Shown in pieces: positions 9,473 through 21,823 of a stretch of 46,820 bases of DNA. The position numbers were made by a program, and so were the translations under genes. The stretch is from Conoideocrella luteorostrata. Lineage: Eukaryota; Ascomycota; Sordariomycetes; Hypocreales; Clavicipitaceae. How positions within the stretch are numbered: position 1 is the first letter of the stretch; each line of letters opens with the position of its first letter. The stretch is taken from contig JASWJB010000333.1 in assembly GCA_032433595.1 (NCBI GenBank), forward strand, positions 1-46,820. Reading direction: 5' to 3'. The notes below the pieces were generated by a model. That model worked only from the letters and a program-made list of their open reading frames with translations. It was not told where the DNA came from and ran no database searches.

Positions 9473-10875
9473 ATGGCATCCCTCGCCGACGAGTCGATGA
9501 ACCTCCCCATCATTAACCTCGACGTCTACCTCAACAACGCGCCCTCATCGCCCGCCGTCCAGGCCGAATGCGCCAAGGCCGCCGACGCGCTCATCACCTA
9601 CGGCGCGCTCATCCTCCACGACTCCCGCGTCCTCGAATCCGACAACACCACCTTTCTCGACCTCCTAGAAGACTACTTTGCCCAGCCCGAGGCCGATCTC
9701 CGCAGGGATGAGCGGCCCGAGCTTAGCTACCAGATCGGCGTGACGCTCGAAAACACAGAGAAGCCCAAGTGCGCCGTCGACGAGCCCTGCAAGGACGTCA
9801 TTCAGAGGCTGCATCCGTCGCAGAGGCCGCTGGATATCATGGGCCACCAGCCGGACCCCAAGTGTCGCTTCTTCTGGAGGATGGCCGAGGCGCCGCCCTA
9901 TGAGACCAAATTTCCGGGGCTGAATGCCAAGAACGTCGTGCCCGAGCGGGAAGGCATCCGGGAGAGGTGGGAGCCTACCATGGACAAATGGGGTACTTGT
10001 ATGAAGAATGCGTATGTTTCGATGGCGACGCCCGTGCTGCTGTTGACCCCACGGGGAGAAAGAAAACGGTTTGGACCTTGGGCTAACATATGCAATACGT
10101 ATGCGGCTGCAGCGTGTCCAGCCTGTCCGAAATGACTGCCGTTGGGCTCGGCCTCCCAGCTGAATACTTCAGCGATGCCGGAAAATACGGGTTCGTCTAC
10201 TCCAAACTCACTCTTCCAGTTCCTCCCTCTCTTTCTCCAAACTCTAAACAGCAGCACATCTGTTGCAGACCTCACCTCCTGGCCCCCACGGCAAGCGATC
10301 TCACCAAATACTCGGCCCGCGACACCATCCTTGCCGGCTTTCACACCGACCTCAACTTCCTCACTATCCACGGCCGCTCCCGCTACCCCGGCCTCAACAT
10401 CTGGGCGCGCAACACGGGCGACCGCATTGCCGTCAAGATCCCCCCGGGTAACTATCTGCTCGTCCAGGCCGGCAAGCAGCTCGAGTACGCCACCGGAGGG
10501 CTCGTCAAGGCCGGCTACCACGAGGTAGTTGTCAACGAAAGGACCATCGAGACGATTGAGCGACGCAAGAGGGAGTTCCCTGACAGGCCGTTGGTGCGCA
10601 TCTCGAGCACCCTGTTTTGGCACCTGAACTCGGACTTTGATTTGGCCCCAGTGCCGGAGCTGGCGGAGAGGGCGAGACAGGTTAGGGAGGAGCAGAAGAA
10701 GCTGGGCAGGGACGAGGGCGAGGAGGTCCAGTACCCGCCTACCAAGGTAGGATTTCAGGTTGAAGGGTGAGTTACATACACGCCTTGTGCATTGGAGTGA
10801 CCAGTGAGTTGTCCTGCTGGGACGGGGATCTAACGAGAATGCAGGGAACTTAAGCACATTGCTTTGATGGCATAA
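9473..10875 (+). CDS. 2-oxoglutarate/Fe(II)-dependent oxygenase (isopenicillin N synthase-like)
   Basis: Four exons: 9473-10011, 10113-10190, 10269-10766 and 10845-10875, giving 381 residues. The start has a strong context (CCATGG). The double-stranded beta-helix motifs are present: the metal-binding facial triad H231-x-D233 (GFHTDLNF) and H290 (AGYHEVVVN), plus R316 (VRISS) for the 2-oxoglutarate carboxylate. The N-terminal half matches the DIOX-N type region. Substrate unknown. Such proteins occur both inside and outside biosynthetic clusters, and no synthase is nearby. The last exon is my addition: GTGAGT at 10767, a CTAAC branch site and TGCAG at 10844 frame an intron, which replaces a premature stop by a tail ending ELKHIALMA. 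If that intron is not used, the protein stops at 10770. Confidence 0.88.
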
Positions 10876-11354
10876 ATGGAGACGGGTTGACGAAGATGCT
10901 GAATAATGATGACGAGGTTCACGAAAAGGGTAATAGCTACACCGCTGTATTTTATGTGGGTATGGCCAAGGTAATACGTGATCCCATTCAATTTTGAATG
11001 CGCCAGAGCATCATGGGAGTTCCGCATACCTGGTGGCACACTGGCCGCGGCTCTTTTGCGCCGCGGAGGCTTCTCTTGACGCTTGCACTCATAATTCCAC
11101 CGAATGGGCACTAAGTTAAAAAAAAACAATTCATAAGTATTTTTTCTTTCGCTATCATGACTGAAAAATGTACAGAAAAACACAAACGCCCGGAATCATG
11201 TGTTTTGACATGTTCGTTCTGCCCATTTTCAAGCAGGTTACCAAATAAATAAATCGTCCATGTCTCACATCTCACCGTCATGTTCAATCATAAGACAAGA
11301 GAGAGCGATCTCATAGTCGTCAGCCGAAATTTGTGCTAACCCATGGCCCCAAAT
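10876..11354. other. Convergent intergenic gap
   Basis: Tail-to-tail spacer between the oxygenase and azgA. A/T-rich patches around 11115-11150 and 11240-11250 fit 3' ends. No gene seen. Confidence 0.5.
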
Positions 11355-13534
11355 CTAGGCTTTCACATGAGATACTTCGGCGGCATGAACACCATCAGGC
11401 GCCGTTTGTGAAGCTTGCTCGTCCGAGCTGAGCTTCCGTTGAGCAGCCTCCTCGGCCGTGGGCGTGTCTTGGCGCCAAAAGTCCCTTCGGCCTTTCCCGA
11501 GACGAACCAGCCATGGGGGAAGAAATCCTCCCGGGATGCGCCATGTCCAGTTCTCCTGCTCCTCCATGTTGGATGGCACAATGCGTCCCCTGGACAGCTT
11601 CTTGACGACCCAAACTGTGCCATTGATGATAATGTAGGAGAAAATACTGCCAATAAGGCCGTTGGCGATGGAGTAGGTGAACGGCATCAGGCAAATCGCC
11701 AGGAACGCGGGGACGGCATCTCCCATATACCTCCAGTTGATCTCCGGAACCGCACTCGCCATCATGGATCCCACCAGTATCAGTACGCAGCCGGTGGCCC
11801 ACGGTGGGATTGAAGCAAAGATCGGAGCGAAGAATATGGCGATAAAAAAGCAGAGTCCGGTTACAACAGAGGTCAAGCCCGTCTTGCCGCCTTCAGAAAT
11901 ACCGGCGCCGGATTCGACAAAGGCAGTGACTGGAGGCACACCAAAAAGAGCGCCAATTGAAATACAAACCGCGTCGACCATGTATGCGACTGCAGAGCCC
12001 TCAAAGTCCTGAGTTACCGGATCCATGAGGCCAGCGAACCGGGCCATGGAGTATAAAGTACCTGTGGCGTCCAGGATGTCGACATAGAGAAACGTGATGA
12101 GAGCGAGGCCAAATTGTCCGCCGTACTCGGAAACGTTCCACTCCTGGACGTTGAGTGTTTTCTTAATAGGGTGGAAAGTGACCACCTTTTTGAAAAAATC
12201 GAAAGATGCATCGCCGAGTTCAGTATGCGGAAAATACGTGACGGGGGTCGTTCGCGGCCACGAGATAATGCTGACAAGAAGGATGCCGATGATGATGGCA
12301 CCTTTGAATCGGAACATGGTCAGAATCACAGTGAAAATGCCTCCGCAGAAAATGCCGATCCACATAGCAGGGAACCGCATCTTGTCCCAGCTAGGGCATG
12401 TACCATCTTTGAGACGGTTGGCGGGCGAGCAACCACCTAATTCCACAGGAGTGCTCAAGGCACCGACGACGAGACCAATACCCTCACTGTACGTAAGTCC
12501 GATGAGTGTCAAGTATAAACCGATGCCAACGCCGGTGGCTACCTTGATGGAGTGGGGGATTGCTCTGGCCAGCCATTGTCGCAAGCCGAGGATGGCGAGA
12601 GCAAGAAAAATGAATCCTTCGACAAAGATAGCGGTGAGGGCAACTTGATAGGGGACAAGTCCCGTGCCATGACGACCAACTATGTGCGACCAGGTCAGCG
12701 GTTGCACAATAACGAGAGGGAATACCCCGTTCTGCGACACGTACCAACAGTATAAGCAAAATACGCATTCAAACCTGATTTGGGCACGAGTCAGCGACTA
12801 TCCGTCATTCCGAGAAGTCAATATTGGCAGCGTCCAATCAACATACCCATTCCTGGAGCCAAAGCAACCGGTCTGCGTACAAAAAGTCAGCTTGTGAAAC
12901 CATTATGACGACAGTAAATCCACGTACAAATTGGACAAGAGACCCATGGCAACGCAAGCAAGGGCCGAAATGGCGGCTGTGGCGGTGACAATGTCTTGCT
13001 TAATCTCTTGGACACATAATAGGTACGCCGCATCTTTATCGCAAGTCGGGTCCTCCGCAGTGTGAGGGCAGACGCAGGTGCCCCCGGAATCCGAAACAAT
13101 AGAGGCATTGACAGCGATGATGTATGCCACAGCAAAGAACGTGGTCAGACCAGCACGAATTTCAGTCGTAAAATTCGAGCCCTTTCGCTCCCTAGACTAG
13201 ATATGATGTACCATTGTAAGTAATCTTAATCGTCTGAAAGGTAGAACTAAACGTCGTGTATGCAAGTCCGGTGTACGAGGTATTATGTGATATTGATGTC
13301 TCACAGCTTTCACCCGCGACTTGCAATATGCAGGTGTAAACCAAAAGGTCAAGGTGAAACAACAGATAATCTCAATACCAAGCATGGTGTTCTGGGAGAT
13401 CACCGGCGCCCGACGATAGACGACTCGCCCGCGTCGAAAGAGGGAAGGCTTACATGACCACTGCCATCAAGACGAAACCACTTTCCGACAACACTCCTTG
13501 CCACCTTGGCGTTGGTGCTTTCCACCCAGCCCAT
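11355..13534 (-). CDS. azgA: AzgA-type purine (adenine/guanine/hypoxanthine) transporter
   Basis: Five exons on minus: 13534-13454, 13196-12928, 12872-12847, 12774-12745 and 12679-11355, giving 576 residues, the usual size. The exon joins rebuild the family sequence, for example GSGH then ERKGSNFTTEIRAG, PVALAPGMG and NAYFAYTVVG. The protein is a polytopic plasma-membrane nucleobase symporter; the external loop SGGTCVC and the segment LYVDILDATGTLYSMARFAG are characteristic of AzgA. It takes up purines with protons. The first intron is long (257 nt) and two exons are tiny (26 and 30 nt). The cytosolic tail after about residue 520 is acidic and variable, as in relatives. Confidence 0.92.
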
Positions 13535-16500
13535 CGTAATTAAGCTTAGTGAGCCACTAAGTAAGCCGATGGCAGATACTTGTCGATGTGACGCTGACCA
13601 CAGTTTCGAGCTTGGCAAGACGGCTCGTAGCTCTTCGAGCTCGTAGGCGTAGATGATGCCTGATGGAGTGAAAAGAACAAAGGAAGCCAAAGTTGAGAGT
13701 GAGCTGAACCCGAGAGTCCGGCCGGTAGTCGATGGCGGCGATGGAGGATTTTTAAAGGTGGAGATGGACTACCTTGGTGGAAGACCCTGAATCGAACCAC
13801 GCTTAAGAAGTCCTGAGAGGCACCGCAGATCGGAGTTGGGCAAAGGTGGTTTGAAGTTAAAAATGAGAATACCGTGCATCGCACAACAAGCTGGAGGAGG
13901 AAGGAGATCAAGAAACTGTGTGCGACGAGAGGCGAGCAAAGATATACATCAGTTATCGTCGTCCTCGAAACATTTGATTACGGGAAGGGGTATGGGGGTG
14001 TGTGTGGATGATCCGCGGGCAACCTTTTGAGGTCAAGTAGTGGATGTGCGCCATATTTTGGCATAACTAACTAGTTACTAGTTTATGAAAGGCAGTCCTA
14101 AGAAGCTTTCCCGGCCCATTCCTATCTCCAACCTCCAGCCCGCATTTTTATAGTCCTCTCTTTGAGGGCGTGTCAGCAACCTGGCATTCTGTACTTTCGT
14201 GTTGACTCAATCGGCTGCGAGCATACTGCGCAGCAAATGACCAATGCTTATGCCGTGTCCCCGGATAGAAGAGTAGTTGGGCAGCTTGTACAATATCTGT
14301 CCAAAAGTTCTCATACAACCATCGGGACCAGGGTCAAATAACCAACCAATTACCCCCTTCTCCGTACCAAATGCGACGTCCGGACCAGAGCCCTGGGAGC
14401 AAGCTTAAGAGGAGCTAACATTTTAGCCGCATGCTGATTGCGTCTTATTCTTATCACCCGTATCTTGCCATTTCTGTGACATGTTGCATCCATCAAAATA
14501 ACCGGACATTGGCCTCGGCTTGTCGGTCCCCAATAGTTGGCACATCGGATCGCAGATTTTTTCTTTGCCAGAACAAAGCGACGGACATGTCCGAGAATCG
14601 TTACTCTGGGTGGAGTCTAGCGATAACGGTTCAAAGAGTGCCGTCTGACTGGCTGGCTCTGTGTCGTGCCTTGTGCTGCGCTGTGCTGCGTTGTGCTGCA
14701 CCGCAGCTGCGTAGTTACTCCACCTCTACGCCCACGCGAGCAATCAAGCAGTTAGATGTGTGGGGCTAGCCAAGGCCCTCGTGGAAAAGCCAGCTCTTTG
14801 TTGATTCGATGATTGGATTGAAGCTCTTGAAAGGTCTCGTTTACAAGTTGCAGGGTCGCTAAGCTTCGTGGCTTTGCAGCTATTGTTCTCGAACGCGTCT
14901 TTGTCCTGCGGCTGCAGCTGCAAATGCATCAACCACTGCAGCTGGTCTAAGCAGATAAAGCCTGTTAGTTATCCCTACTCAGGACAAAGACAACGGCCTG
15001 TCGATTGATTGAAGGTCAACGTTGGTGTTGACTGCATAGATGCGATGCGCTGGTTACGCAACTGGTGAATTCAATCTTGCAATCAACACATATAAAGGGG
15101 GGGTCTTTGCCAGAATTGATTGCGGTTACTTTGGCACCCATCTATCCTGTAGACGACGGACCTCACGAGCCTCGTCCAGCTGGCAGCCAGCTGACAGAAA
15201 TGGGGCCAGATCATGTACCCCACGTTTTCAGGGCTGGCTCATGGTCCGTGGGCCAAGAATTCGATATGGGAATCGGTACTAATAATGATCACGGATTCGT
15301 GCGGAGAGCAATTGCTATCTTTAGATGAACGGACTTTCGAGAGTTGGTGGCCACAGGGAGAGCAGGTATAGGAGAGCGGCGGCTCCCGATGGACAAACAG
15401 CGGGATGTGGGTTTAGCTGCTGATAACCAGCCGCAGCCCTGTCTGTCAATTGGGCTGAGACACTTGTCAAATGTGTAAAGAATCGATAACGCTGCGCCGC
15501 CTTGCAATTGAAGACAATACTATTGCTTGGCTCGGCTTGTCAATGGCTGTACTCGGTCGGACGTGAGATATCGAGGGCAGCGGCGGATGGACAAACAATT
15601 GGATTGACGTCTGGATAAGCCATTTATTGGATGAGTAAAGTGAGGAAGCATGTGGGTGTATGGGCGCTGACTGGTCCGGGTCGTCTGTCGCGGTCTGGCG
15701 TCATCTGGCAAGTGGCAGCACCTGCGCTTGCCTCGTCTGCCACAAAGACAGCTGCGGCATATGTAATAGTCCTGACACTTTGAAACTCACCGACAGATAA
15801 TGATAGTGCTTTGTGTTGCTATCAACAAATTGACTTCTGAACACGACGTCAAATTACGACGGGAACCCTTGCCTTATCAGTGAAACCAACCCTTGCGGAT
15901 ACCAACATGCAGGCCACGCTCTCTCACCCTTTGGCATTGCCTTTGTAGTACTGTCAGTGGATTCTGTTTAACCTTGCTAGGCAATTTCCCCTGGAGTACG
16001 GAGACAGTCTCCGATGCGGATGGCAGCGGACGAGGGTGACACCTCTGTTCAGAATATCAACATGCCACGAGATTGTTGGAATGGGCCTTCGGTAGGGTCC
16101 GGCGCATATAAATTCCGATGCTCTTGCTCATTGTAGACTACATACGTTGCTAGACGGACACCCTACGCGACAGGAGTCTCATGTAATTCGGCGTGTTCAT
16201 CATATAGAGTGGCGTATGTTTCGATTTGCAGTCAGCCAGACACCAACTGGTACCTGATGCTGTACTACGGTACACAGAATGCCGGCCTCCGGCGTAGTAG
16301 GCAAAGGATGATGCAAGGCTGCCGAATCGCAGAACTAATGAGAGCTAGTCGTAGGTGATAATCATACCGCGAGACGGAAAGAACGATATGCTGTCTAGGA
16401 CATCCAGGTTTAGGCCTGCTGTAATCTGATTATACTCAGCTGGATGATAGCGGATCATGAATGTGCATAATCATTCTCTGGATCTATTGAGCCTGTTGAG

Positions 16501-17591
16501 AACAGCATGGTACGACTTTGAAACCAAATGCACCTCTCTCTCTGGGACGGCGCCTCCTCAAACTCAGAATATCAACCAGTTATCTGTCATAGCTTGGGAG
16601 CTTGAGTAACGGCTATCCAGCTAGACTTTTGGCCTAACTAGGATAATATGTCGGGAAAAAATGCTCATGCGGTGCCCCTGAATCTCGTATGGTCATAATG
16701 GGAAGCTGACATCAAGGCACTCGGCCGCTGGTATTCTACCAAAGTCTTGTCCTGCTCTGTTATTGTCCTGAAAAGATGTGTACGCATTGACAGAGTACAG
16801 AACAATAATTTGACCCGATGTATTTAATTAAATTTAAGAGGACGAGGATCTCATACTTTGTTCTCTCCCGTGAAAACAACATCGCAGAGTCAAGAGTCCA
16901 GAGTCTGTCAATGCAAGCATTGCGGCCGTGGCCGACTGGGATCGACGACGCCTTGTAATCGTAAATATGATGAATTTTCAGGCACCAGTATAAGTAGTCC
17001 TACTCACTTAAGACCTGGCAAACAATCGAATTCGAAAACTAGACTATTGACGTGATTAACGACCTTGAAAAGGCTATTGATCCAGCTCTTGAATCATGAA
17101 CTTATGTAGTGCTGATCCATCTGCCGACAGCAACAACCACATCCGGCAGGTTCATGGAAGCAAACGCCGGATCAAGATGTATTGAGGCTAACTAATATAT
17201 ATATCGACATCATACAAGACGAGATTATTGTCTTTTGTGTAATGTCTAATCTTGGTCCATGTTAAGGCATCCAAGAAACTAGCGCTAATAGTCCATCATA
17301 GAAGTTTTAATCTGAAGCAGCTTGCGGCATGAAGTTACCGTCAACAAGGAGAAGTAGTTTAACTGTAGGCTCGTAATGGCTATTTTTTAGTGCTGTGAGT
17401 ACTGATAATGTCTTGGGCAAGTGTAACTTCAGTGTCAAGCGCTCCTTGTTCATGGCCGGCACACTATCATCGTCGTCGCTCCGTTCGCCACATATCGTTA
17501 CGCTACCTTTATGTGCTCTGAAAGTCGTATCGTCGAAGCTCGACTATGGAGAGCTACCATGAACAGTGTTTTTCGGAGGCGAGTACCCCAA
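13535..17591. other. Gene-poor region upstream of azgA
   Basis: About 4 kb with no supportable gene on either strand. ORFs are short (up to about 120 codons) and overlap each other. A run of tandem GTGCTGC-like units stands near 14670-14700. A short stretch around 17044-17097 reads as IDVINDLEKAIDPALES and then stops; this alone is not enough to call a gene. Confidence 0.5.
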
Positions 17592-18601
17592 CTAGCCGGA
17601 TTTATATCGGACTTCCAGAATAGCTGCGCGAACGTCTAACAAGTTGTTGGAAGCAAATAGATCGGCAATGTTTGACAACATCAGCCATTTTTTTACAGGA
17701 TTATCACGGAATTTCAGTGAAATATTGCCGTCCTCGGCCTCTGAATTTCTCCCCGATGGGTTGTGTGCAATGTTGTGTACCACCATATACGTCACAATCC
17801 AAATTCTCGCCTTGGCATCTCAGTGTTTTGTTCTGCAATTACTAATGCTAGCGGTTGCTATTATATGGGCCTTGCCACCGATATTGATATCCAGGTCAGC
17901 ACCGTGTTCTGACGTCAGATACACGATGTGTAAGCCCCAGCTTTGTGAGGCAAGGGGTATTGACGGCGAACCAGCATCGTCGAGCATACTCTCCACTGTA
18001 TCTATGAATTCGCTTCCATTCTCAGAAAGAAACATAACGGGGCATAAGGTTTCATGCCAGTCTGACGGATTGTAGCATTGCTATCGGCACCCTGACTGGG
18101 AGTACGTCCCATTCGTCGTGACAAATCCGAAATACAAGACACCGAATAATGCGTTATGAGTTCCGATGCACTCCATGTCGAACACTTTTTGTCATTGTGT
18201 CGAAATAGCCGCCTCTGGTGGCGACACCATGTTAAAGGGAAAAAAATGGTGATATGTTGTCGACAGACACCGCGTCTTCTAACTTGTATTGACACATCAG
18301 CATGGTAAAGGGGAATCGATGCTTTCGGTGCTGAGGGAAAACACGCCTTGCGTCTGTATCCGCGGGCTTTGGGTAGCTGGATAGCAGCTGACGGCGAGAC
18401 GTAGCCCCTTGAAACTGCGGCGTCCAGACGTGCACTTTGACCAGCAATAATACAAGATCTCCCAGGTTCGATAACTTCAAGAAGAATGAGTTCGAGGTTA
18501 TATGCCTCATTTAAATAGCTTCGGTTAGCGTCATCATCAGCATTCACATCCACCGAGGCAGGCACCAAGTTATTGACCGACCGCTGCAATCCGTCCAGCA
18601 A
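17592..18601 (-). pseudogene. Decayed protein-coding gene, family not recognised
   Basis: The minus strand shows protein-like sequence over about 1 kb but in shifting frames. One frame opens at 18601 (DANRSYLNEAYNLELILLEV). From about 18175 another frame carries THNALFGVLYFGFVTTNG, then a TAG at 18083-18081, then SENGSEFIDTVESMLDDAG, then a TGA at 17822-17820, then IWIVTYMVVHNIAHN, ending at 17592. Two in-frame stops and at least one frame change without clear GT-AG introns point to a pseudogene. An active gene with several unusual introns remains possible. I cannot assign a function. Confidence 0.4.
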
Positions 18602-19928
18602 AATTCAGGGGAAATGGCTGGATGCAGCGATATTCAAGATGCTAATAATTCCTTCTCCTGCCCTTCGCCGGTCACCGACCTCAAAGCTGTGGTGATTCAC
18701 GCTCATGCAACTTGAGTTCTGCTTCTGACTAGCCACAATGGACTTCGTGCGTAGGATACGGGTCTTGCAGTACGAGTATGCAGTACGGGGTTATGTCACA
18801 GGGTGGGGGAGTCAACTGGCAGACAACTTGAGCATGTTCAATTGGCAGGCCTTGCTGCGATAGTCGCATGAGTGAGGCGAAAACGAACGACACTGCCAGA
18901 GCTTCGCCATCAACTTCAGCCACGGAGTGCCAATTACGATGGATATGGATGGTCTGGACGGGGTGGAGCGGGCAATGCCGGACGGCGCCTTCACGGCACT
19001 CACTGTAACTTGGCGATTTTCTATCGACGTTCTTCGGCTTGGACGGCTTGATCGTTAAATCAGGTCGGGTTTTCGCCCGTCCAGGGTCAAAACTTGGTGC
19101 ATAATGGCCGTGCAGACAGTTTCCGCTAAACTTCAAACATCTTGTAGCACTATTTGGTCGGCCTGTGCCATTTTCATGCAAGGTGGCTGCCAAGTGCCAT
19201 CCTCGCGGCCTTTCCTGGAACTGTTTTGCTACCTTCCTTGCCTTCCTGCCTTCCTGCCTCCCCCGCGGCCGGGACCACCTTCACCCTTCTGCTGGCTTTG
19301 ACGTCAGATGATCCCCGCGACAGCGCTCCACGTCACGAACTCCTTCAGCACTATGCACCAGCGCTCCACTATTGGCTAAAGTGACGTCAGGCGGCCTGCT
19401 AGAACCTGTGACTGACCGCCCTCAACACTGTGAACCAGACTTGGGCGGCTTGCCTGCACTGTACTAGACCAGCTGGACCGGCACACTGGCAAGCTGGGTG
19501 AGTAACTAGTCAGTTGGGCTGGATGTGAGGGAAGGACGTGATGGGTTCCCTCTTTCGCCGCTCTACGTAGCACCTCAATTTTGCTACACCAGATCCCGTC
19601 TGACACTTGGGCCAGGGTTCTCGACCAACCCGGACCAACAGTGAGCCTGCATGTGGCGTCTCAGATGCAAACCTGCCATAAATCTGTCTGTCAGCCACTT
19701 GGTCCTACCTGGGTGCCTGGTCATCGCATGATAACTAAGTACGGAGTTATATGTCGTTTGATCGGCGTCCCCTCGCGAACAGACCCTCTTGCATCGAGTT
19801 ACTTTTCTCCAACACCCTCTCTGCTTTTCGACTTGATTTAAAAGCACCGGATATTATTTTCCCATGTTTTGCAGAGTAAAGCTTTAAGGTCGTATATGAA
19901 GTGCTTTTAAGCTGAACCATTGTCGATA
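18602..19928. other. Intergenic region
   Basis: No gene seen. Short repeats of CCTTCCTGCC type occur near 19230-19262. Two TGACGTCA-like sites lie near 19301 and 19382; TGACGTCA is the CRE/ATF bZIP core, but a link to the downstream gene is speculative. Confidence 0.4.
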
Positions 19929-20933
19929 ATGGCTTACCCGCCACCACGACGTTCCCGCTACGATGATTACGACGGCTATTATGGTCCGCCACTAGATGAT
20001 CGATTTACTGGCCCCCCTCCCCAGAAACACAAGTCTGAAGGACGGCATCGTCGCCGCCGAAGTCCTGATATTATCCCGCCAGAGGATACCTATGCGTCAC
20101 GACGCGGGCACTCTCGCAGAGAGCCACCCGAGCCTCTTGGCATGACCCAGTCGGCTGGCGGTCGCCGAGCCAGAAGTCCTCCACCATACTATACCTCGGA
20201 GCCACTGCCTCGTGAACCACGTAGGGATGGGAGGCGCGAACATCGTCACTCGCGACGTGAACGAGATGCACCAAGAGACTACAGTGATCGAGACTACCAT
20301 CCCGAACCAAGAGAGAGCCACCGTCGCTCTCATCGCGATGATCTAGAATATCGTCCGCGACGAGCCGTCGCATCTCCACCTCCTGACTATAGCAGGAGTT
20401 ATGGGCGTGACGGCCCTGCTCGGCGCTCTCACAAATCCCGGCCGTCCTCTTCCGAACCAAGGCCACGCGATCGTGGCTATCCATCTCCTGTGTACGGCAG
20501 CGATGATGAGAAGCCACGGCGCAGGGCTAGATCTAACGATCGCTCATACAGAGCTCCGCCACCGATCTACAGAAGCGATGATGAGAAGCCTAGCCACAGG
20601 GCCAAATCACATGATCGCCCGTACAAGCGAGCCGTGAGCCCTGCTCGTGGCCGGGACCGGGATATTGCATCTCACTCGTCCAAGTCATCATCATCTCGAC
20701 GTAAATCCGCTCCGGCGCCACAAGCACCACCGGCAACAGCTTCTAAAGCTAAAAAGCAGCAATGGTGGCAGAACCCCCTCGTTCAAGCTGGTGCTCGTAC
20801 AGCATTCAGTGCTGGCGCACAAGCTGCGATGCAGAACCGCAAGGATCCCAGCCCATGGTTGGGGCAAAAGGGAGCAAAGGTGGCAACCGCGGCCCTGGGA
20901 GCTGCGTTGATGGACGGATTTGGAAAGAAGTAG
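19929..20933 (+). CDS. Arg/Ser-rich low-complexity protein with conserved Trp/Gly C-terminus
   Basis: A single-exon ORF of 334 residues starts at the first ATG (19929). Residues about 1-255 are very basic and disordered (RRR, RS, RD and DRD clusters; YDDYDGYYGPP near the start). It includes two copies of a roughly 25-residue unit containing SDDEKP-x-(R/H)RA(R/K)S. The last 55 residues differ: WWQNPLVQAGARTAFSAGAQ is followed by an Ala/Gly-rich segment that may form a membrane-interacting or oligomerising helix. Proteins with this RS-like body and such a tail are widespread in fungi but uncharacterised. RNA-binding or nuclear location is conceivable from composition only. Confidence 0.75.
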   Translation: MAYPPPRRSRYDDYDGYYGPPLDDRFTGPPPQKHKSEGRHRRRRSPDIIPPEDTYASRRGHSRREPPEPLGMTQSAGGRRARSPPPYYTSEPLPREPRRDGRREHRHSRRERDAPRDYSDRDYHPEPRESHRRSHRDDLEYRPRRAVASPPPDYSRSYGRDGPARRSHKSRPSSSEPRPRDRGYPSPVYGSDDEKPRRRARSNDRSYRAPPPIYRSDDEKPSHRAKSHDRPYKRAVSPARGRDRDIASHSSKSSSSRRKSAPAPQAPPATASKAKKQQWWQNPLVQAGARTAFSAGAQAAMQNRKDPSPWLGQKGAKVATAALGAALMDGFGKK

Positions 20934-21302
20934 TATGAGAATGACTTGAATGATGAACGAATATGTTATAAATAACGGTGGCTTTGTATATCACGGCAAT
21001 AGGGGTAGAACTTTGTATTTAACAGATTGGTTTCACTCGGAAACTAGGAAGTCGGCCTGGGAAATAATGATATCACTTAACGAAGAGACTCTTGGGACTA
21101 ATACTGGACGGAGCAGGATTGCTGGTTATTAGACTTGACTTAGAGACTGCAGGAATGGTTCAATGGTTATTGTACGCAACTCATTATAGATATCGCCTAT
21201 CCATAGTAAATTAACACCAAAAAAAAAAAAGGAATAGGATATAATTTCCCGGCTAGCCATGTCTTGATCAAACAGTCCTAACAGTACCAACGTCTGTTAC
21301 AT
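20934..21302. other. Convergent intergenic gap
   Basis: Tail-to-tail spacer containing an A-run at 21219-21230. No gene seen. Confidence 0.5.
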
Positions 21303-21823
21303 CTACTGCTGCCCAATGTTCCAAGGCCGACAACGGTTCGCAACGCACAATCCGTTGCAGCATGGTCCCACAAACTGACCAGTATGATCATCATAGCAAT
21401 TTCCTAACACGCAGATTAGCTCATCAAGTTCACAAACATTGCCGAAACGCCTCCTATATTCGCGCACTCACCATAGGTTGTCACACACATGCCCTCACAA
21501 GAAACACCCTTGATAGCACTCGGGGGGTTCAACACGACCTGCTGCGTGACGTTGTCGCTTGCAATGATCTTTGTGAACTTCACTCCGGGCTGGACTGTAT
21601 CAAACTTGCAGAATGACTCGGCCAAGTAGTCAGGTGCGTCGATGAGTTGAATGGGCGTTTGGTCGGCAATCAGGACTGACTTGCCGTCGGCTTTCACTTG
21701 GAGTTTGTATGCTTCGTGGGAAGCGTCAGGCCGAAAAGTAAGGTGTGCGGTTTGGACGTCGCTCGCTGCTGGGGCGGCAGTGGCGGCGGCGACGAAGAGC
21801 GCGAGGGAGGTGATGAACTTCAT
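21303..21823 (-). CDS. Small secreted cysteine-rich protein with knottin-like C-terminus
   Basis: Two exons, 21823-21472 and 21403-21303, give 150 residues. The 68-nt intron has a GTGAGT donor, a GCTAATC branch site and a TTAG acceptor. Without splicing the ORF would end in 18 unrelated residues; with it, four cysteine-bearing segments are added. A signal peptide covers residues 1 to about 17 (KFITSLALFVAAATAA). The mature part has a long region with one Cys (SFCKF) and then a C-terminal cluster C-x3-C-x6-C-x11-CC-x3-C-x4-C. That order, with CC followed by C and C, resembles an inhibitor cystine knot. Role unknown; candidate effector, antimicrobial or inhibitor. No homologue was recognised. 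Confidence 0.75.

Noticed and set aside
9898..10857. Minus-strand ORF of 319 codons
   Set aside because: It is the antisense shadow of the GC-rich 2OG oxygenase exons; the plus strand has clear motifs and introns, the minus frame has none.
12094..12648. Plus-strand ORF of 184 codons
   Set aside because: Shadow of azgA exon 5; no domain features.
9473..13534. Biosynthetic gene cluster around the 2OG oxygenase
   Set aside because: No synthase, P450 or pathway regulator is nearby; the neighbours are a hydrophobin and a purine transporter.
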